A stretch of DNA of 64,000 nt, from assembly GCA_030737875.1 (NCBI GenBank), contig CM060924.1:144330197-144394196 (forward strand). The letters run 5' to 3'. This DNA comes from Allium sativum (Eukaryota > Streptophyta > Magnoliopsida > Asparagales > Amaryllidaceae). The notes below the pieces were generated by a model. It worked only from the letters and a program-made list of their open reading frames with translations. It did no database searches and had not been told where the DNA came from. Shown here piece by piece: positions 61,139 to 64,000 of this stretch (positions are counted from its first letter, which is position 1; the number at the start of each line of letters is the position of its first letter). The translations under genes were made by a program, and so were the position numbers.

Positions 61139-62593
61139 GTGGTTAGGCTTCTGACCCAACTCGGTAACACTCTGGAAATTACTTGTAATCCCTCGTATGC
61201 GGTTATGCTTAGTTATCTTGAATCGCTAGATGCTTCTGTTGAGAGTTTGCAATCGGTTAGAGTGGTCCATGAATATCCGGATGTCTTCAAAGAGGTGAAG
61301 GGCTTACCTACGAAGCGGGAGATAGACTTCCGCATATATCTTGTAGATAATGCAAAGCCCGTTGCGTTGCCCGTTAGACACATGGCTCCACGGGAAAGGA
61401 AAGAGCTCAGAAAACAGGTTAAAGAGCTTCTAGAGAAGGGGTTCATTAGAAGGAGCATTTCAGAATGGGGCGCTCCATTGGTGTTCGCTACAAAGGCGGA
61501 TGGTTCACTCCGTCTATGTGTTGACTATATGGAGCTCAACAAGCTAACGAAAAAGAATAGGCACCCTCTCCCCAGAATTGACGATCTGCTTGATCAGCTT
61601 GTAGGAGCGTCAGTTTTCTCCCAACTCGATTTGGCGACCGGATTTCATCTGCTAAGGGTGGCCGAAGATAGCATCGATAAGACAACATTCAGAACCCCAG
61701 ATGGCTTCTTTGAATGGCTTGTCATGCCTTTCGGCTTGAGAAACGCACCCGCTTACTTCGTGGACCTGATGAGTAGGGTGTTCAGAGAATTCCTCAACAA
61801 GTTCGTGGTAGTCTTCGTAGACGATATCTTGATCTTCTCAAAGAGTGAAGAAGAACATGCTCAGCACCTAACAGAAATCATGGAAACTCTGCGAGTCCAT
61901 CAGCTAAAAGCCAAATTCTCCAAGTGCCACTTTTGGAGAGAGGAAGTAAGGTTTCTTGGGCATGTAGTGTCCAAAGAAGGGTTAGCTGTGGACCCTGCTA
62001 AGTTAGTAGCGGTACAGGATTGGAAGACACCAAGGAATGCAACAGAAGTCCGAAGCTTTCTCGGGCTAGCAGGTTTCTATCGGAAATTCATCAGAGACTT
62101 CACAAAAATATCAGCTCCGCTCACTAGATTAACAAAGAAGAACCTAGCATTTGCTTGGGATTTGGATTGCGAATTCGCTTTCCAACGACTAAAAAGGGCT
62201 CTTACAACAACCCTAGTTCTGACGTTGCCAGATGGAAGCAAAATGTTTACGGTATACACGGATGCTTGCAGCACAGGACTAGGGGCTGTCTTAATGCAAG
62301 AAGGAAGGGTAGTAGCTTATGGCGGGAGACAATTGAAAGGGCACGAAAAGAACTACCCAATCCATAATCTCGAGTTGGCCGCCATCGTCTTTGCGTTTAA
62401 GTCTTGGCGCCACTATCTCCTAGGTGAGAAATTCGAACTGTATACTGACCATAAATCTTTGAAGTATCTCTTCTCGCAGAAGGACCTTAACTTGAGGCAA
62501 CAAAGGTGGATGGAGTTTCTTGCCTCATACGATTTCGAGATCTCCTACACTCCGGGCAAAGGCAACGTAGTCGCAGATTCTTTGAGAAGATAG
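61139..62593 (+). pseudogene. pol: Element F reverse transcriptase and RNase H (484 codons open)
   Basis: Contains the end of protease, then [33 protein letters not shown] (first catalytic Asp) and the FVDD catalytic box at 61814-61825. [11 protein letters not shown] and [10 protein letters not shown] follow, then the thumb segment [12 protein letters not shown]. RNase H follows with [22 protein letters not shown] and the final Asp in VADSL; all four acidic residues are present. The ORF ends with a TAG at 62591 where relatives read on into integrase. The RT core looks catalytically complete, but the upstream stops prevent expression as one polyprotein. Confidence 0.92.
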
Positions 62594-64000
62594 AAGCTAA
62601 CACTAAGCCCGCTGTTTGTTGAAAGGCAAAGCCTAGAGTTTATAGCCAGCTTTGACTTTAGGCCCTCCTCTGATTTTGTACCCGATTTGTTAGCATTTCT
62701 TGAAATGCGCCCTACTCTTTAGGACTCAATAAGGACAGCACAACGCGAAGACCCTCATCTTGTGGAGACGATTGATAGGCTAATTAGGGGTGAGACTTCA
62801 AGTCACCTCAACAGATACTACATCGACGATAAGGGTTGGCTAAGGCGAGACGGAAGACTATGCGTCCCATGGACAAGAGATTTAGTAAAGACGGTTCTCG
62901 AGGAAGCACATCACTCCAAGATGACGATACATCCAGGTGGAGACAAAATGTACAAGGACATAAAAAGAACTTTCTTTTGGAGCGGCATGAAGAAGGACGT
63001 GGCAGATTTCGTTTCTAAGTGTATGATTTGCCAACAGGTTAAGGTGGAACAGAAGAAACCTGGCGGTTTGCTCCATCCTCTAGAGGTTCCACAGTGGAAG
63101 TGGGATAGCATTTCAATGGACTTCATTGATGGGCTGCCTAGGTCTAGAAGAGGCAACACTAACATTTGGGTAATAGTGGATAGGCTTACTAAAAGCGCCC
63201 ACTTTTAACCTGTCAAGAGTAGAAGGACTGCCTCATTTCTAGCATCTCTTTATCTCAAGGAAATTGTTCGACTCCATGGAATACCATCCAGCATTGTTAG
63301 CGACCGAGACCCTATCTTCACAAGTGAGTTTTGGCGGAGTCTGCAAGAAGCGGTAGGCACACAGTTATGCTTGAGTACAGCCTATCACCCCCAAACCGAC
63401 GGCCAGACAGAAAGAGTGAACAGAGTTTTGGAGGACCTTTTAAGACTGTGCGTCCTTGACTTCGGAGGGACGTGGGAAGACCATCTTCCTTTGGTGGAAT
63501 TTGCCTACAACAACAGCTACCAAACCACCATCGGGATGGCACCCTTCGAACCCTTATACGGAAGACCGTGTCGATCACCTACTTGTTGGTGGGAGTCTAC
63601 TGACAAGCTCATACTTGGACCAGATATGATCATAGAGACTTCAGAAAAAGTAGACTTAATACGAAGGAGGATGAAGACAGCCCAAGATAGACAAAAATCC
63701 TACGCGGACAAGAGAAGGATTGACCTTGAGTTTGAGGTTAGGGACAGAGTTTTCCTTAAGGTATCTCCTCTAAGGAATGTCGTTCGTTTTGGAACCACAA
63801 GGAAGCTAGCACCAAGGTTCGTAGGGCCGTTTCCTATTATCGAGAAAATTGGGAAAATGGCCTATAGCTTAGAGCTACCTGAAAAACTAGCTGGAGTTCA
63901 CAACGTCTTTCATGTTTCGCACCTCCGAAAATGTCTACATGAATCTGCTGAAGTGGTAGAGCCAAACATCCTTGAAGAAGCTGAAGTGGAACGCGAAGCA
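62594..64000 (+). pseudogene. pol: Element F integrase, interrupted by stops, incomplete at window end
   Basis: Same frame as RT. A stop lies near 62720. The HHCC zinc-binding domain follows (HH near 62905 to CMICQQ near 63030). The catalytic core has its first Asp in MDFIDGLP (about 63118), a stop TAA at 63206, the second Asp in VSDRDPIF (about 63300) and Glu in DGQTERVNR (about 63412). The GPY/F-like domain (FVGPFPIIEKIG) and YSLELPEKLAG, HVSHLRKCLHES then match C at 14705-14560. A chromodomain would come next beyond 64000. It would insert the cDNA into chromatin in the nucleus. Confidence 0.9.

Larger units (their letters stand above)
56467..64000 (+). mobile_element. Ty3/gypsy Del/Tekay-like element F (5' part; runs off the window)
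   Basis: 5' LTR 56467-59616, PBS 59619-59630, then gag, protease, RT, RNase H and integrase in the canonical gypsy order. At least six in-frame stops and one frameshift make it inactive. It is the only element here with the full catalytic set. The 3' LTR and right duplication lie outside the window. Confidence 0.93.

Overview
This window looks like intergenic DNA from a flowering plant, built almost entirely of nested LTR retrotransposons. Every internal region with a readable primer site uses the initiator-methionine tRNA type (TGGTATCAGAGC or one base off). The coding remnants are plant-type Ty3/gypsy chromovirus (Del/Tekay-like) gag-pol, Ty1/copia (SIRE-like) gag-protease and one L1-like LINE. 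I found no host gene, rRNA, tRNA gene or CRISPR array. The species cannot be named from the sequence.

Layout, 1-46353: one old copia element on the minus strand spans this whole stretch and runs off the left edge. Its 3' LTR is split into 1-354 and 30445-~31015 by a solo giant LTR (A, 355-30444, target duplication TAGAT). A in turn contains a second solo giant LTR (B, 589-5630, duplication AACCA) and a minus-strand gypsy element (C, 10392-29988, duplication CCATG). C contains a plus-strand gag-only element (D, 14711-24065, duplication TCTAT). The copia interior is split by a complete minus-strand LARD-like element (E, 32935-43044, duplication TATCC) with 4.4 kb LTRs and a 1.36 kb non-coding interior. 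The copia gag-protease lies at 45233-43190, an env-position ORF at 32443-31203, and the 5' LTR at 46353-45296. It has no RT, RNase H or integrase.

Layout, 46354-64000: a giant-LTR remnant, a copia 3' LTR (46956-48351), AT-rich degenerate sequence, a giant-LTR 5' fragment, a truncated giant LTR (50892-~53984), a LINE 3' fragment (~53985-55360), another giant-LTR end (55361-56466), and a plus-strand Del/Tekay-like element (F) from 56467 past the window end. F keeps LTR, PBS, gag, protease, RT, RNase H and integrase, broken by several stops and one frameshift.

How the parts relate: gag is intact in D and C, while both lack a functional pol, so they probably moved by borrowing pol from an F-like relative. 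The LTRs of C, D and F share a U3 block, GTCGAC-rich motifs upstream of a TATA box, a candidate donor/acceptor pair for a ~2 kb leader intron, and inside it two tandem hairpin units whose stems covary. That covarying structure and the exact nesting are the most interesting features here.
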